NCBI RefSeq assembly: GCF_024748695.1
Contig: NZ_CP087176.1
Location: 6,627,501-6,691,500, forward strand
DNA: 64,000 nt
Source of the DNA: Pseudomonas sp. B21-040
GTDB lineage: Bacteria > Pseudomonadota > Gammaproteobacteria > Pseudomonadales > Pseudomonadaceae
Reading direction: 5' to 3'
Shown: piece by piece, positions 51,588 to 60,370 of the stretch
Layout: every line of letters starts with the position of its first letter
Numbering within the stretch: position 1 is the stretch's first letter
The notes under the pieces: generated by a model
What the model was told of the DNA's origin: nothing
The model's input: the letters and a program-made list of their open reading frames with translations, nothing else
Databases searched by the model: none
Position numbers and translations under genes: made by a program

Positions 51588-53027
51588 ATGGATTACTTCG
51601 GACCGCACATTTTCGGCTACACCATTGCACTGCTTCACTCGCTGGGCACGATTGCGGCGATACACGCCGTACTCACCGTCCGGACCGCTCAGGGCTCAAT
51701 CGCCTGGGCCCTGTCGTTGGTATTCATGCCCTACCTCACGCTTATTCCGTACCTGGTTTTCGGTAGCAGCACGTTCGATGGTTACATCAAGGCTCGGCGA
51801 CAGGCCAACGAAGAAATGCGCAAAGCCATCTCCGAGCTCAACTGGCGCCCTTGGGTCGAAGAGGCGCTGACCGCTCGCGCCTCCAACGCCTACGCGTCGC
51901 TGCGGGCGATGCCAAAGCTGGGCCGAATGCCTTGCCTGGCGAACAACGAAGTCCATTTGCTGATCAATGGCCAAGCCACGTTCGATTCAATTTTCGAGGC
52001 CATCAGCAAGGCAAAAGAAGCTGTATTGATTCAGTTCTTTATCATCCACGATGATCGTCTCGGCCAACGCCTGCACCAACTTCTTTTGAAAAAAGCCGCC
52101 GAAGGCGTCGCGATTTACCTGCTGTATGACCGTATTGGCAGCCACTCCCTGCCCCACAGCTATGTGCAGGCGTTGCGCGACGGCGGCGTCGAGGTCAAGG
52201 CGTTCGCCACCCGCAGTGGCTGGCTCAATCGCTTCCAGGTCAACTTCCGCAACCACCGCAAGATCGTGGTGGTCGATGGGGTGCTGGGGTTCGTGGGCGG
52301 GCATAACGTTGGCGACGAATACATGGGCGAGAAACCTCCGCTGGCGCCTTGGCGAGACACTCATGTTCGAGTGCGCGGACCGGTGGTGGCCTGTATGCAG
52401 GAGTCTTTTGCCGAAGACTGGTTCTGGGCAGCACGATCGCTACCGCCACTGATTCTGCCGGATGTGTTTCCGGATGACGGTGTTCTGTGCCAATTGCTTG
52501 CGAGCGGCCCGGCAGATTCCTACGAAACCTGTTCGTTGTTCTTCGTCGAAGCCATTCATGCCGCAACTGAGCGCGTGTGGATCACCAGCCCCTATTTCAT
52601 CCCCGACGAAGCTGTGTTCGCGGCACTCAGGCTTGCGGTGCTGCGAGGCGTCGATGTGCGACTGCTGCTGCCCTCGCGTCCAGACCACCGAATCGTCTAC
52701 GCCGCCTCCAGCCTTTACGCCTTCGAGGCCGTACGCGCCGGTGTACGCGTGTTCCGCTATGAGCCTGGTTTCCTGCATCAGAAAGTAGTGTTGATCGACA
52801 GTGAAATCAGCGCCATCGGCAGTGCCAACCTGGACAACCGCTCGTTCCGGCTCAATTTCGAAGTGATGTTGCTGACGGTCGACAGCGCCTTTGCCGCCGA
52901 AGTGGAACAGATGCTCAACGACGACTTTTCCCAGGCCCACGAAATCGCCAAAGAAGAAAGCCGGGAGACCCATCGCCTGCAACAAATTGGCATGCGGGTC
53001 GCCCGGCTTATCTCACCGATTCTCTAA
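51588..53027 (+). CDS. cls: Cardiolipin synthase
   Basis: 479 residues, ClsA-type length. Two N-terminal membrane helices ([44 protein letters not shown]), then two phospholipase D motifs: [19 protein letters not shown] and [23 protein letters not shown]. It condenses phosphatidylglycerol molecules to cardiolipin at the inner membrane. The 3' end overlaps cfa by four bases on the opposite strand; both genes shape membrane lipids. Confidence 0.94.
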   Translation: MDYFGPHIFGYTIALLHSLGTIAAIHAVLTVRTAQGSIAWALSLVFMPYLTLIPYLVFGSSTFDGYIKARRQANEEMRKAISELNWRPWVEEALTARASNAYASLRAMPKLGRMPCLANNEVHLLINGQATFDSIFEAISKAKEAVLIQFFIIHDDRLGQRLHQLLLKKAAEGVAIYLLYDRIGSHSLPHSYVQALRDGGVEVKAFATRSGWLNRFQVNFRNHRKIVVVDGVLGFVGGHNVGDEYMGEKPPLAPWRDTHVRVRGPVVACMQESFAEDWFWAARSLPPLILPDVFPDDGVLCQLLASGPADSYETCSLFFVEAIHAATERVWITSPYFIPDEAVFAALRLAVLRGVDVRLLLPSRPDHRIVYAASSLYAFEAVRAGVRVFRYEPGFLHQKVVLIDSEISAIGSANLDNRSFRLNFEVMLLTVDSAFAAEVEQMLNDDFSQAHEIAKEESRETHRLQQIGMRVARLISPIL

Positions 53028-54211
53028 GGGTTGTAGATGTCGTCGCGCGTCCATGGCAATTCATGGCTGCCATCGGGGTGGGCTTTAACCGCGAGGATCT
53101 GGTGCAGGTTGATCCAGCCCCGGGCAAACGCATAAGCGCATCCTGCCAGGTACAGTCGCCAGATCCGCAAGGCTTGCTCCGGCACTTGCCTGGACGCCGC
53201 CTCAAGGTTGTCTTCGAGGCGCTCGCTCCAGTGGTCGAGAGTACGCGCGTAATGCAGGCGCAGGCTTTCGACATCGACGATCTCCAGCCCCGCTTCACTG
53301 ATCTCGGCAGAGATCATCGACAGGTGCGGCAACTCGCCGTTTGGGAATACATATTTTCCAATGAAGTCGCCGGCACCGCGCCCCACAGGACGACCGTCGA
53401 TGTGTTTGGCGGTGATCCCATGGTTCATCACCAGGCCGCCCTCTTTCACCGCGCCGAACAAGGTTTTGCAGTATTCAGCCAGGTTGGCGTGGCCCACGTG
53501 TTCGAACATGCCGACACTGACCACTTTGTCGAAGCGACCGTCCTGAGGCAGGTCGCGATAGTCGAGCAGTTGCAGCTCAACCAAATCCTCCAGACCTTCC
53601 TCTTTAACGCGTTCACGGGCCAGGGCCAGTTGTTTTTCGCTGAGCGTAATGCCAAATACCTTCGCACCGAACTCCCTCGCCGCATACCGAGCCAGTCCGC
53701 CCCAACCGCAACCGACGTCCAACAAATACTCGCCCGGCTGCAACCGCAGCTTGCGGCACAGGTGCCTGAACTTGGCCTGTTGGGCCTGCTCCAGGGTTTC
53801 ACTGCCGGTCTCGAAATACGCACAGGAATACGCCATGTCGCTGTCGAGCCACAGCTGATAAAACTCGTTGGAGAGGTCGTAATGGTAGGAGATGGCCTTG
53901 GCGTCGGTTTCCTTGTCGTGGACGGTACGAACCGGTTGATTGCTATCGTCCTCGTTTAACAACGCCTGACTCCATTCATCGCAGACGCGGATGACGTCGC
54001 TGATGGAACCTTCCAGCTCAAGCTTGCCCTCGACAAATGCCGCACCGAGCGCATCCAGGCTTGGGTGGGTGAACTGGGTAACCATTTGTGGGTCCTTGAC
54101 CACAATCGTGACGCTGGGCGTCGGCCCCAGATTGAATTCATGGCCGTCCCAGAGTCGCAGGCGTAGCGGTAGCTGCAGATTCTGTAAGGCCGGTGGAAGT
54201 TGCGCGAGCAT
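53024..54211 (-). CDS. cfa: Cyclopropane-fatty-acyl-phospholipid synthase
   Basis: 395 residues from ATG 54211 with GGGGGA upstream; the longer frame lacks a site. SAM-binding motif [16 protein letters not shown], then [46 protein letters not shown] and a C-terminal [15 protein letters not shown]. It converts unsaturated acyl chains of membrane lipids to cyclopropane rings, usually in stationary phase or acid stress. Convergent with cls. Confidence 0.94.
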   Translation of the reverse strand: MLAQLPPALQNLQLPLRLRLWDGHEFNLGPTPSVTIVVKDPQMVTQFTHPSLDALGAAFVEGKLELEGSISDVIRVCDEWSQALLNEDDSNQPVRTVHDKETDAKAISYHYDLSNEFYQLWLDSDMAYSCAYFETGSETLEQAQQAKFRHLCRKLRLQPGEYLLDVGCGWGGLARYAAREFGAKVFGITLSEKQLALARERVKEEGLEDLVELQLLDYRDLPQDGRFDKVVSVGMFEHVGHANLAEYCKTLFGAVKEGGLVMNHGITAKHIDGRPVGRGAGDFIGKYVFPNGELPHLSMISAEISEAGLEIVDVESLRLHYARTLDHWSERLEDNLEAASRQVPEQALRIWRLYLAGCAYAFARGWINLHQILAVKAHPDGSHELPWTRDDIYNP

Positions 54212-54295
54212 GGAAAGTCCCCCTTGTTTCAGACGTCTGATGTGAGGGTAGACCATCTTAGAAAATTAGCTGGCTATCGAATTAATAGCCAATTT

Positions 54296-55084
54296 CTATG
54301 ATTTGTGACGCTGCAACCAACCGTCGTGAACCCACTGCTTGAGCCAGGTCACAGCTTGAAATGGCGCACCCTCTCCACAGATGACTGTCAATTCGGAGCA
54401 CAGTTCAGCAAAACTCCATTCACGCTCAAACAGGCCTTTTAGCGCATTGGCCTCTCCAGGCTCCAGGCTTCGATACTGGCAAACGAGATCATTTCGACAA
54501 ATCACCACCGTGTGGGAACTGTCGAGTGGCGTGCTGCCAGGAAACTGCGCTTGATCCTTTACCGATCGCCAGATCGCCACACTGTTGAAGGCACACTCCA
54601 GCCATTGCAGCGAGGGACTGGGGCTGACTTGCAGCGTCGGCCAGTCTTGGGGTGCCAGTTGCGCCATGTCTTGCATCGTCAGGGGCGTTCCGGGAGGCGC
54701 GTCGAATGCCAGCGTAAAGGCCCACTCCAGCGCTGCAAGTTCCGCCAGCGGCGCACTCTGTTCAGGCACCAGATGCTGACGAATAAACATTTCGAAGCCT
54801 TTGCCGAGCCAACGAAGGTTGTAATGATCCGAAGGATTCTGGCGGATGTAAGCCGCGGTGAGTTGTTCGAATTCATCGTCACCCAACCAATCGTGGATGG
54901 CGGGAAAGTCTGCGCGTAGCACTTCCTGTAGCCGGGCCTGATAAGCATTGTGATAAATCGCCAACCCTGTGCTGACATCCAGCGTCGGGCCACCCATAAG
55001 GCTGGAGCCAAGCGTGACATCAGCCGCCACCGGCGCTCCCAACAGGTAGCGTTCAAAGGCCAGTTGCCAATCGATCAGGCGCAT
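54296..55084 (-). CDS. bufC: BufC/HvfC-type partner protein (DUF2063)
   Basis: 262 residues. The N-terminal DUF2063 region is clear: WQLAFERYLLG, STGLAIYHNAYQARLQEVLRADFPAIHDWLGDDEFEQLTAAYI. It starts inside the end of the oxidase gene upstream (10-bp overlap). In bufferin systems this protein acts with the MNIO enzyme to recognise and modify the precursor peptide. The C-terminal half is a degenerate winged-helix-like part with no obvious catalytic residues. Confidence 0.88.
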   Translation of the reverse strand: MRLIDWQLAFERYLLGAPVAADVTLGSSLMGGPTLDVSTGLAIYHNAYQARLQEVLRADFPAIHDWLGDDEFEQLTAAYIRQNPSDHYNLRWLGKGFEMFIRQHLVPEQSAPLAELAALEWAFTLAFDAPPGTPLTMQDMAQLAPQDWPTLQVSPSPSLQWLECAFNSVAIWRSVKDQAQFPGSTPLDSSHTVVICRNDLVCQYRSLEPGEANALKGLFEREWSFAELCSELTVICGEGAPFQAVTWLKQWVHDGWLQRHKS

Positions 55085-55920
55085 TTCTGCCTCCGGTTCA
55101 GCACGCTCGCACCCAACTCCCGGGCTTTTTGCAATTCATTGAGCAGTTCTTCAAACGGCGGGAAATGGTCATCGCGCTCCAGCAGCGTGGCGACCGGGCC
55201 GAGGTAATCGAGCGTGCGTTGATAAAGCGCCCAGACCGGGTCGCTGACAGGATGGTCATGGGTGTCGATGACGTAATCGCCGTAGTCGCTGTGGCCCGCC
55301 AGATGCAGTTGGCGAACCTTGTTTGCCGGCAAACCTTGAATGAAGGTCCAGGGGTCGAAACCATGATTGCGTGAGCTGACATAGACATTGTTGACGTCCA
55401 ACAACAACTCGCAATCGCTCAACCGGCTCAACGCTTCGAGAAACGCCCACTCGCTGAAATCATCGTCAGCGCTGCGCACATAACTGGAGACATTTTCCAG
55501 CACCAGTGGCCGCTGCAAAACGTCTTGTACCTGGCGCACCCGATCAGCGACGTAATAAAGGCTTTCTTCGGTGTAAGGCAGCGGTAACAAATCATGAAGC
55601 TGATGGGCGTTGCCACGGCTCCAACACAAGTGATCGGAAACCCACGCCGGTTTGACGCGATCAGCCAGAAGCTTGAGTTGTTGCAGATAGTTCGGATCGA
55701 GGGCATGCGGCCCGCCGATGGACAACGATACGCCATGCATCACCAGCGGATAACGCTCGGCGATGGCGTCCAGGTAATAAAGGGCTTTGCCGCCCTGCAC
55801 CATGAAATTTTCGGAGACGACTTCGAACCAGTCCACGGCCGGCGACTGATCAAGAATGTCCTGGTAGTAAGCACTGCGTAAACCCAGGCCATAGCCCAGA
55901 CAAGGAAGGGATGCAGACAT
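55075..55920 (-). CDS. bufB: BufB-type multinuclear iron oxidase (MNIO, DUF692)
   Basis: 281 residues from ATG 55920 with GAGGAG upstream. TIM-barrel DUF692 marks: GYGLGLRSAYYQDIL, DWFEVVSENFM, HGVSLSIGGPHALD, WVSDHLCWS, PLVLENVSSYV, CELLLDVNNVYVSSRNHG and QLHLAGHSDYGDYVIDTHDHPV, which hold the His, Asp and Glu iron ligands. The family modifies cysteines of bufferin precursors to copper-binding heterocycles. Operon: precursor, this enzyme, BufC. Confidence 0.9.
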   Translation of the reverse strand: MSASLPCLGYGLGLRSAYYQDILDQSPAVDWFEVVSENFMVQGGKALYYLDAIAERYPLVMHGVSLSIGGPHALDPNYLQQLKLLADRVKPAWVSDHLCWSRGNAHQLHDLLPLPYTEESLYYVADRVRQVQDVLQRPLVLENVSSYVRSADDDFSEWAFLEALSRLSDCELLLDVNNVYVSSRNHGFDPWTFIQGLPANKVRQLHLAGHSDYGDYVIDTHDHPVSDPVWALYQRTLDYLGPVATLLERDDHFPPFEELLNELQKARELGASVLNRRQKCA

Positions 55921-55987
55921 TGGTGGGCTCCTCGCAAAATGGCCGCAGTGGCTGGGGGAAGCCACTGCGGCGCCAAACGGTAGTCGG

Positions 55988-56242
55988 TTACTCGCCGACC
56001 TTGCCACCTTCCTTCATGCACTGAGCCTGAGTCATGGCCTTGAAGCCGTGACCTTTGCAAACTGCCTGACCCTTACAGGCGTTTTCCGCGGTTTTGCAAT
56101 CGTTCATGCCTTTGCACGAGGTCACGCCGTAGCAGTGAACCTGAGCAGCGTCAGCAGCCTGAGCCGTTGTCGCAACACCGGCAAACAGAGTCGCCGCAGC
56201 GAAAGCGAGAGCGGCACCGGTGGAAGCAGTTTTGAAGTTCAT
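55988..56242 (-). CDS. bufA: Bufferin precursor peptide (BufA1/DUF2282 type)
   Basis: 84 residues from ATG 56242 with TGAGGAT upstream. Signal peptide [20 protein letters not shown] ends near AQAAD. The exported core has six cysteines in short repeats ([33 protein letters not shown]). This DUF2282 pattern is that of the ribosomally made, MNIO-modified copper-sequestering peptides called bufferins. It heads the bufA-bufB-bufC operon, whose promoter lies in 56243-56361. No DoxX-type bufD is present. Confidence 0.88.
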   Translation of the reverse strand: MNFKTASTGAALAFAAATLFAGVATTAQAADAAQVHCYGVTSCKGMNDCKTAENACKGQAVCKGHGFKAMTQAQCMKEGGKVGE

Positions 56243-56361
56243 TTTTGTATCCTCAGTCATCGTCAGGGTTGTCGGCTGGAATGTTGTTCAGTCCCGACAC
56301 AGCACTAGAGAGCGCTCCCCCAATGGCATTACAGAGGCATCCAAAAAAGTTTTCGATTCAC

Positions 56362-58272
56362 TCAACTGTCTTCTTTGAGCTTGAGTAACGGCTCCTGGAA
56401 CCGCAGCAAACGTCCGGCATTGCCCAACACCAACAACGTGCTCAAGTTATGCAGCAACGCCGCGATCATTGCCCCTGCCGCGCCAAGCCAGCCAAACGCC
56501 GCGAATGCGACAATCGCCAGTGTCCAGCCCAAACCGATGATCACATTGACCTGCAAGGTTTGGCGGCATTGGCGGCTCAAACGCACACAGGTGCCGAGCC
56601 GACGCAGGTCGCTGCCGATCAGCACGATGTCTGCCGAAGCCAACGCAATATCGGCCCCGCCCGCGCCCATGGCTACACCCACGACACCCGCCTTGAGCGC
56701 CAGGGAGTCATTGATCCCGTCCCCGACCACCATCGGCCGGAAGCCGCTGCCAATTTCCTTGAGCACTCGATTCAACTTGTCCTCAGGCAATGCCTGGGCC
56801 TCGACATCGCTGATGCCGACATCGCGGGCCAACGTGTGGGCAACGCTCTGCCGATCCCCGGTGAGCAGCAGTTGTCGACCCAAGCCCAATTCACGCAGCT
56901 CACTCAAGGCAAATCGCGCCTCGGGTTTGACGCTGTCGGCCAACAACAGCCAGGCGAGAAATTCACCATCCAGCGCCAGTCCGGCAATCGGTCCGTCGTG
57001 TTCAGGAACCGCCGACGTCACAATACCCAACTGCGCGAACAACTCGGGCCGACCGAGTGCGGCCTCGCCCTGTTCGGTCATTGCCACCACGCCCAACCCC
57101 TGACGCTCGTGGATATCAGACAGCAGCGGAAAGTGCTCCTGCGTGACCAGCCCGGCGAGCGCACGACTGACCGGATGACTGCTGGCCGAACCGAGACTAG
57201 CGGCCAACTTGAGCACATGGCTGCGGTCTTCCAGCGGACTATCGATCGACTGCAAGCGCAAGGTACCGAACGTCAGCGTGCCGGTTTTGTCGACCACCAG
57301 CGACGTCAGGTCCGCCAGTTCCTCAAGAAAAGCCGAACTGCGAATCAGAATGCCGTGGCGCGCAGCCACCGCCACGCCGGCAATTGCCGTCGCCGGCGCC
57401 GACAGCACCAGCGCACAAGGGCACGCGGCGACCAACACCGCAAGCATCGCCTGAGCATCATTGGTTACGAACCAGGTGACTGCAGCCAGCAACAACACCA
57501 GCACCATGTAGCTGCCGGCATAACGCTCCAACAAGCGAGTAATCGGCGGCTTGGAGCGCTCGGCGCTTTGCATCAGCGCAATGACTTTGCCCAAGGTCGA
57601 TTCGTCGCCGGTGCGGGTCACTTCAATGCGCAGCAGACCATCGAGATTGATCGCCCCGCCAAACACCTGCATACCAACTCCGGCTTCCATCGGCACTGAC
57701 TCACCGGTAATAGAAGCCGTATCGAGACTCGCCTGACCGGACAACACGCGACCATCCGCCGGCACGCGATCGCCGGCACGCACCTCGACCTGGTCACCGG
57801 GTTTGAGTGTGCGATTGTCGACTTCGAGGATCGAGCCATCAGCCTGAACCTTGCGCGCATGACTGCGGGTCAGCTTGCCCAGAGCATGAATCGCTTCCTG
57901 AGAACCGATCACGCTGCGCTCTTCCAGCACATGGCCGAAGATCATGATGATCGGCAACAACGCCGCCGTCAGCAGATCTCCCGTGGCCCAAGCGCCGAGC
58001 ATGGCAAGCGCGATCAACTGGTCAGTGATTCCGTGCAAGCTCGGGTAGCGCAGGCTGTACCACGCCGAACGCATCACCGGCACAGCCACCAGAAGCGAGG
58101 CAAAACCGAGCAATAACTGACTGACACCGGTCTGCTCCGGCGACAGCCAGCGCCAGACCAGGCCGAGCCCGAGCAGGCCCAGTGCGAGCATGGCCAGCGT
58201 CAGTTGGCGGGCAGCGCTGCGTTGTTCGGCCGAGGACAACATGCTCGGTGCAGCGGCGGTTTGCGTGGTCAT
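56362..58272 (-). CDS. Metal-transporting P1B-type ATPase without N-terminal metal-binding domain
   Basis: 636 residues, eight membrane helices. Motifs: TGES (ASITGESVPME), CPC in helix 6 (VAACPCALVLSAPATAIAG), DKTGTLTFGT, the SHPVSRAL nucleotide site and GDGINDSLAL. It begins directly with membrane helices, with no CxxC or His-rich sensor domain. In the last helix the sequence is HNLSTLLVLGNAGRLL, not the Asp-containing ZntA/CadA motif, so ion specificity is open (zinc, manganese or other). It is the last gene of an operon of three SPFH proteins (ATGA overlap with the HflC-like gene), headed by a Zur-like palindrome. Confidence 0.88.
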   Translation of the reverse strand: MTTQTAAAPSMLSSAEQRSAARQLTLAMLALGLLGLGLVWRWLSPEQTGVSQLLLGFASLLVAVPVMRSAWYSLRYPSLHGITDQLIALAMLGAWATGDLLTAALLPIIMIFGHVLEERSVIGSQEAIHALGKLTRSHARKVQADGSILEVDNRTLKPGDQVEVRAGDRVPADGRVLSGQASLDTASITGESVPMEAGVGMQVFGGAINLDGLLRIEVTRTGDESTLGKVIALMQSAERSKPPITRLLERYAGSYMVLVLLLAAVTWFVTNDAQAMLAVLVAACPCALVLSAPATAIAGVAVAARHGILIRSSAFLEELADLTSLVVDKTGTLTFGTLRLQSIDSPLEDRSHVLKLAASLGSASSHPVSRALAGLVTQEHFPLLSDIHERQGLGVVAMTEQGEAALGRPELFAQLGIVTSAVPEHDGPIAGLALDGEFLAWLLLADSVKPEARFALSELRELGLGRQLLLTGDRQSVAHTLARDVGISDVEAQALPEDKLNRVLKEIGSGFRPMVVGDGINDSLALKAGVVGVAMGAGGADIALASADIVLIGSDLRRLGTCVRLSRQCRQTLQVNVIIGLGWTLAIVAFAAFGWLGAAGAMIAALLHNLSTLLVLGNAGRLLRFQEPLLKLKEDS

Positions 58273-59327
58273 TGGGCAGCTCCCTGAATGATCAGGCGGG
58301 AATCGTCTTTGGGATCAACCGTGGTCACAGAACCGGCCTGACCAAGAATTTTCGGCATCCGCTCACGGTAAATGCGCAGCAGCATTTGCGGATCGGTGCC
58401 CTGTTGCTGCGCCTTAGCCAGGCTCAATACGGTGGCGGTGTCGGCAGACGCTTTCGCCAGCCGTTCGCTGGCTTGGGCATGGGCCACTTGCAGCGTTCGA
58501 TCCGCTTGTTCGTTGGCGGCCTGAGTCGCCTTCTCTGCTTCAGTGCGGGCGTTCGCCACCGCTTTGTCGGCCTGCTGGCTCGCGGTCAATACCGCGTTGA
58601 AAGCGTTCACCGCAGGACCGGGCAAGCTCGACTGCACGTCGACACGCGCGACTTCGATACCCAGCCCCTGCCCCGTCGCCGCCAGTTCGGTCAGACGTTG
58701 ATTGATGCTCTGCACCAGATCGCCGCGCAGACGTTCACGGCGTTCGGCGGCCTGATTGTCCGCGCCGATCAGTTCAGGACGCGCCACGAGAATAGTGTCC
58801 AAGTCTCGCGCCGCAGTCAGGGCAACGGCACTTCGGGTCACCAACCGATCCAGCGCTGGCAATACATGTTCACCTTGCAGCACGAAGGCATAGGGCTCGG
58901 TGACTTTGTAGAAGACTCGCACATCGAGTTGCACCACACCGGCGTCACCCGTCAGTAAATAGCCGGAACCGGCGAGTGCATCACTGATGGGCGTGGCAAA
59001 CGTCGCCGCGCGATCAGCCTGCAAGGCGACGTCGCTGCGCAACAGATTTCCCACTCGACGTTCGATCACCCGATCTGCGGCCGGTAATAAAACCACCTGC
59101 TCAAACGGTCGCGGCCATGCCAATAGCAACCCGGCGTTCTGGATGCGATCCAGTGCGCCGAAGTGCAAAACCACTGCGCGATTCTGTGGATCAATCTGCC
59201 TTACGTTCGAGAACGCCCACGCTAATGCCGCGAGAACGGTCACGGCGTACAGCGCCAGAAAAGCCAAGCGCCCGGCCTGAATCCAGGGACTGCTCAATGC
59301 CTGTGTTCCACGTGGAACTAATTTCAT
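58269..59327 (-). CDS. SPFH protein, HflC-like
   Basis: 352 residues. One N-terminal membrane anchor (LAFLALYAVTVLAALAWAFSNV), an SPFH/band 7 domain (QIDPQNRAVVLHFGALDRI, VRVFYKVTEPYAFVLQGE), then a long alanine/glutamate-rich coiled coil (AFNAVLTASQQADKAVANARTEAEKATQA) and an HflC-type end (MLLRIYRERMPKILG). HflKC forms large cages around FtsH in the membrane. Its genomic place with a P-type ATPase, not with hfq-hflX, shows that this is a specialised paralogue set. Both ends overlap neighbours by 4 bp. Confidence 0.88.
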   Translation of the reverse strand: MKLVPRGTQALSSPWIQAGRLAFLALYAVTVLAALAWAFSNVRQIDPQNRAVVLHFGALDRIQNAGLLLAWPRPFEQVVLLPAADRVIERRVGNLLRSDVALQADRAATFATPISDALAGSGYLLTGDAGVVQLDVRVFYKVTEPYAFVLQGEHVLPALDRLVTRSAVALTAARDLDTILVARPELIGADNQAAERRERLRGDLVQSINQRLTELAATGQGLGIEVARVDVQSSLPGPAVNAFNAVLTASQQADKAVANARTEAEKATQAANEQADRTLQVAHAQASERLAKASADTATVLSLAKAQQQGTDPQMLLRIYRERMPKILGQAGSVTTVDPKDDSRLIIQGAAQ

Positions 59328-60370
59328 GGCTGCGATCCGGACTTGTTTTCGAGAGCAGGCGGTCCATCCACCAACACCCGAAATGGCGCCGCATCTGTGC
59401 GCAATATCAGTTTTGTACCCGGCGAAACAATGGTGCCCAAGGTGTCGAGTGAGCGCAGCAAGTTGTACAACTGCGGCGAGCCGGCATAAGCACGGCCGTA
59501 AATCTGCGCCGCCTCGACACGCGATTGAGCTTCGATGTCAGCCGCTTTGACCGTCGCATCGGCTTGCACGATTCGCGCATCACGCTCAGCGGCGGAACGA
59601 ATTTGCGCCGCTTCACGTTTGCCGATGGCCGTTCGTTCCGTCGCAATGGTTTCACGCTCGGCGCGCATGCGATCGACCGTGGCGGTCAAAGTGACGGAGG
59701 GCAAGGTCAGGCGTTCGATGCCGACTTGCAGCACGCGCACGCCATAAGTGGTGAGCAATTGCTGATCGATCTGCTGACGCAGCTGCGCCTCAAAATCAAC
59801 AATGTGAACTTGATTGGCATCGGTGTTGACCAGGTTTGCCAAGTCAAAACTGCTGGCGGTGGTTTCCAGTGCCGAGCCGACAAACGTGCGAATCTGTCGC
59901 GCCGCTTCATCCGGCTGATTCTGCACCGCACGCATAAAGCGTTGCACGTTGTCCGGGTCGCCCTGCACCTGCCACGCCACATACGCCTGAACGATAATGC
60001 GCAAACCGTCGCGGGTACCGACATCCTGCAAACCACTGGAGGTTGTGCGCAGCCGCAAGTCGACGGGTATGGCTGCCTCAAACGGTGCCGGCCAACGCCA
60101 GCCAAGCCCCGGCTCCAGTAGAACCCGCGATGGATTACCAAAGCGCGTGATCACTGTCGCCTCCCCCGAGCGCACTTGAACAAGACTCGCGGCGGCAATG
60201 GCAAATGCCACGAGCAACGCCGCCCAACCCATGCGCCGCCATGGAAACGGTCCGGCTTCTTGCGGATCACCATGGTGGTGATGATGGTGACCGTGATGAT
60301 GCCCGTGTCCGCCATGGCTATGATCGTGGCCGGCGTGGTCATCGTGATCGTGTGTATGCGACTGGCTCAA
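59324..60370 (-). CDS. SPFH protein, HflK-like, with histidine-rich N-terminus
   Basis: 348 residues. The first 33 residues contain 17 histidines in HDH, HGH and six-His runs, a likely metal-binding segment on the cytoplasmic side. Next comes a membrane helix (MGWAALLVAFAIAAASLVQV), the band 7 domain (ATVITRFGNPSRVLLEPGLGWRW) and a coiled coil (IGKREAAQIRSAAERDARIVQADATVKAADI), ending like HflK (YNLLRSLDTLGTIVSPGTKLI). It overlaps both neighbours by ATGA. The His-rich start is in keeping with the Zur-like site in front of the operon and suggests zinc binding or sensing. Confidence 0.88.
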   Translation of the reverse strand: MSQSHTHDHDDHAGHDHSHGGHGHHHGHHHHHHGDPQEAGPFPWRRMGWAALLVAFAIAAASLVQVRSGEATVITRFGNPSRVLLEPGLGWRWPAPFEAAIPVDLRLRTTSSGLQDVGTRDGLRIIVQAYVAWQVQGDPDNVQRFMRAVQNQPDEAARQIRTFVGSALETTASSFDLANLVNTDANQVHIVDFEAQLRQQIDQQLLTTYGVRVLQVGIERLTLPSVTLTATVDRMRAERETIATERTAIGKREAAQIRSAAERDARIVQADATVKAADIEAQSRVEAAQIYGRAYAGSPQLYNLLRSLDTLGTIVSPGTKLILRTDAAPFRVLVDGPPALENKSGSQP

